Assembly: GCA_038326025.1 (NCBI GenBank) | Contig: JBBQJP010000018.1 | Location: forward strand, 11,992-75,991 | Length of the DNA stretch: 64,000 nucleotides | DNA from: CAISIP01 sp038326025 | GTDB lineage: Bacteria > Pseudomonadota > Gammaproteobacteria > Burkholderiales > Burkholderiaceae_C | Direction: 5' to 3' | Shown here: one piece after another, positions 62,892-64,000 of the stretch | Layout: the number at the start of each line of letters is the position of its first letter | Numbering within the stretch: the stretch's first letter is position 1 | Made by a program: the position numbers and the translations under genes | Notes under the pieces: generated by a model | The model's input: only the letters and a program-made list of their open reading frames with translations | What the model was told of the DNA's origin: nothing | The model's database searches: none

Positions 62892-64000
62892 AGCTTTCGG
62901 TTTACGTTCTGGGCCGCAATGTGGCCACGCTGGAGCAGTTGGGCGACTTCAAGAGCGTGCTCGCCTACAACGCTGATACCGCGCCAGACGATTTTGTCTC
63001 GCTCACCATGCCGGTGCGCACGGAAAGCTACGTCTGGGACGACCAGCTCCCCCCAGTTCTGCAAATGAACCTGCCCGAAGGCTATTTGCTCCAGGTGCTG
63101 CAAGAACAGTTCGGCCCCCACGTCGGCGCCAGCCCGATTGCCTTGTTGTCGGTCATCGGGCGCAACATGGTGGGCCGCTTGCAGGTGGCAGCGCCGGGCG
63201 CCGAACTCAGCGAACCCGCCAAGCCGGTTGAAGTGGCCGCGCTGCTGAAGGGCGACAACTCGGAAGCCGCCTTTGCTGCCTTGGTGCGCGAACACGCCAC
63301 CAGCGGTGTGTCCGGCGTGGTGCCCAAATTCCTGGACGCGCAGGCCGAAGACAGCTCGCCTCTGGCAAAGCACCAGAAAGCCAGCCTTTTGACCCGCCGC
63401 CACATCATCAAAGGCTCCAGCGCCCAACTGCCTTTCGTGGCCTTGAACGAACACCTGTGCATGCAAGTGGCCAGCCGCGTCATGCCCACCGCCAGGACCG
63501 AAGTTTCGGACGACGGCCAGGCGCTAGTGGTGCACCGCTTTGACGTCGATGAAAACGGCCAACCCCATTGGGGCATGGAAGACTTTTGCAGCCTGCTGGG
63601 CCTGCGCCCTGCCGGCAAGTACGACACCACCTGGGAGCGTATCGCCAAAGCCGTTCGCGACCACGTGCTCGGCCCGCAGCGGCTCGACACCTACCGCCAG
63701 CTCGCCACCAATTTGTTGCTGACCTACGCACTGCGCAACGCCGATTGCCATGCCAAGAACCTGGCGCTGCTCTACACCAGCCGGACCGACGTGCACCTGT
63801 CACCCGCCTTTGACATGTTGACCACCAGCGTGTACGCAGGCTTTCAGCACAATCCACCTGGCATCGAGTTCATGGGAAAGAAGACATGGACGCCGGGCAA
63901 GAACCTGCAGAAGTTCATCTCTGCCACCTTCGGCATTCAGCCCAAAGAACAAGCCCAAATGGTCGAGGCCATCAGCGGGGCCGTGGCCGATGTCGGCCCA
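62888..64000 (+). CDS. hipA: HipA-type serine/threonine kinase toxin (C-terminus beyond window)
   Basis: 371 codons up to the window edge. It has the HipA N-terminal domain (LSVYVLGRNVATLEQ), the phosphate-binding loop region TSGVSGVVPKFL, the catalytic loop ADCHAKNLALLY with the catalytic Asp, and the metal-binding LSPAFDMLTT. HipA phosphorylates glutamyl-tRNA synthetase in E. coli and induces persistence; other members have other targets. The usual SGAQ of the activation segment reads SGVVPK here, a divergent form. Confidence 0.88.
   Translation, partial: MKLSVYVLGRNVATLEQLGDFKSVLAYNADTAPDDFVSLTMPVRTESYVWDDQLPPVLQMNLPEGYLLQVLQEQFGPHVGASPIALLSVIGRNMVGRLQVAAPGAELSEPAKPVEVAALLKGDNSEAAFAALVREHATSGVSGVVPKFLDAQAEDSSPLAKHQKASLLTRRHIIKGSSAQLPFVALNEHLCMQVASRVMPTARTEVSDDGQALVVHRFDVDENGQPHWGMEDFCSLLGLRPAGKYDTTWERIAKAVRDHVLGPQRLDTYRQLATNLLLTYALRNADCHAKNLALLYTSRTDVHLSPAFDMLTTSVYAGFQHNPPGIEFMGKKTWTPGKNLQKFISATFGIQPKEQAQMVEAISGAVADVGP

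Overview
The window is about 64 kb of GC-rich DNA and reads as the chromosome of a beta-proteobacterium of the order Burkholderiales, probably near Comamonadaceae/Sphaerotilaceae. The evidence is gene order: cysS-TPR-ppiA-ppiB-lpxH, ribD/ribE/ribBA/ribH-nusB, polA-DUF2782-thrB-BPSS1780-type membrane protein, and a fimT-pilVWXY1E minor pilin operon. Genus cannot be fixed by eye. Coding density is high, and many neighbours overlap by ATGA or GTGA.

Layout. 1-11648: cysS (cut by the left edge), a TPR lipoprotein-like/periplasmic protein, two cyclophilins, lpxH, an MtfA-type zinc peptidase, a GAF-HD-GYP c-di-GMP phosphodiesterase, a long DUF349 protein, a 0.9 kb non-coding stretch with a strong promoter, a membrane-anchored lytic transglycosylase and nrdR. 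11666-20466: seven genes on the minus strand for type IV pilus minor pilins and the PilY1 tip adhesin; both FimT proteins carry the GRxR motif tied to DNA uptake. 20551-28489: a long plus-strand chain with riboflavin synthesis (ribD, 77-bp tandem repeats, ribE, ribBA with a degenerate cyclohydrolase half, ribH), nusB, an aminotransferase, ybgC and tolQRA, ending without tolB/pal.

28574-41103: dnaE; a small membrane protein; a pirin/flavodoxin/DoxX/pirin operon divergent from a LysR regulator, with a 19-bp palindrome at the regulator start; a renalase-like FAD protein; gluQRS; trmB; a RluA-type pseudouridine synthase; and a ZIP metal transporter. 41257-51269: polA, DUF2782 protein, thrB, a BPSS1780-type membrane protein, a Tat-exported FecR-like protein, a TPR protein, uvrD, and a type-2 GMP reductase preceded by a terminator-like hairpin.

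51299-60416: the most unusual block, six tightly packed minus-strand genes: a diheme c-type cytochrome lipoprotein, a GMC flavoprotein oxidase/dehydrogenase, an uncharacterised 151-aa protein, an uncharacterised 433-aa membrane protein with an internal duplication, a Dyp-type peroxidase and a catalase-related haemoprotein whose distal site looks like a fatty-acid-hydroperoxide enzyme rather than a true catalase. Together they look like an undescribed oxidative (possibly lipid or peroxide) pathway. An arylformamidase-like hydrolase lies just upstream. 61995-64000: tRNA-Ala(CGC) followed by AT-richer non-coding DNA with several hairpins and a strong terminator, then a hipBA toxin-antitoxin pair cut by the right edge, with two operator-like palindromes at its promoter. 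This last part looks like the start of an accessory region next to a tRNA gene.
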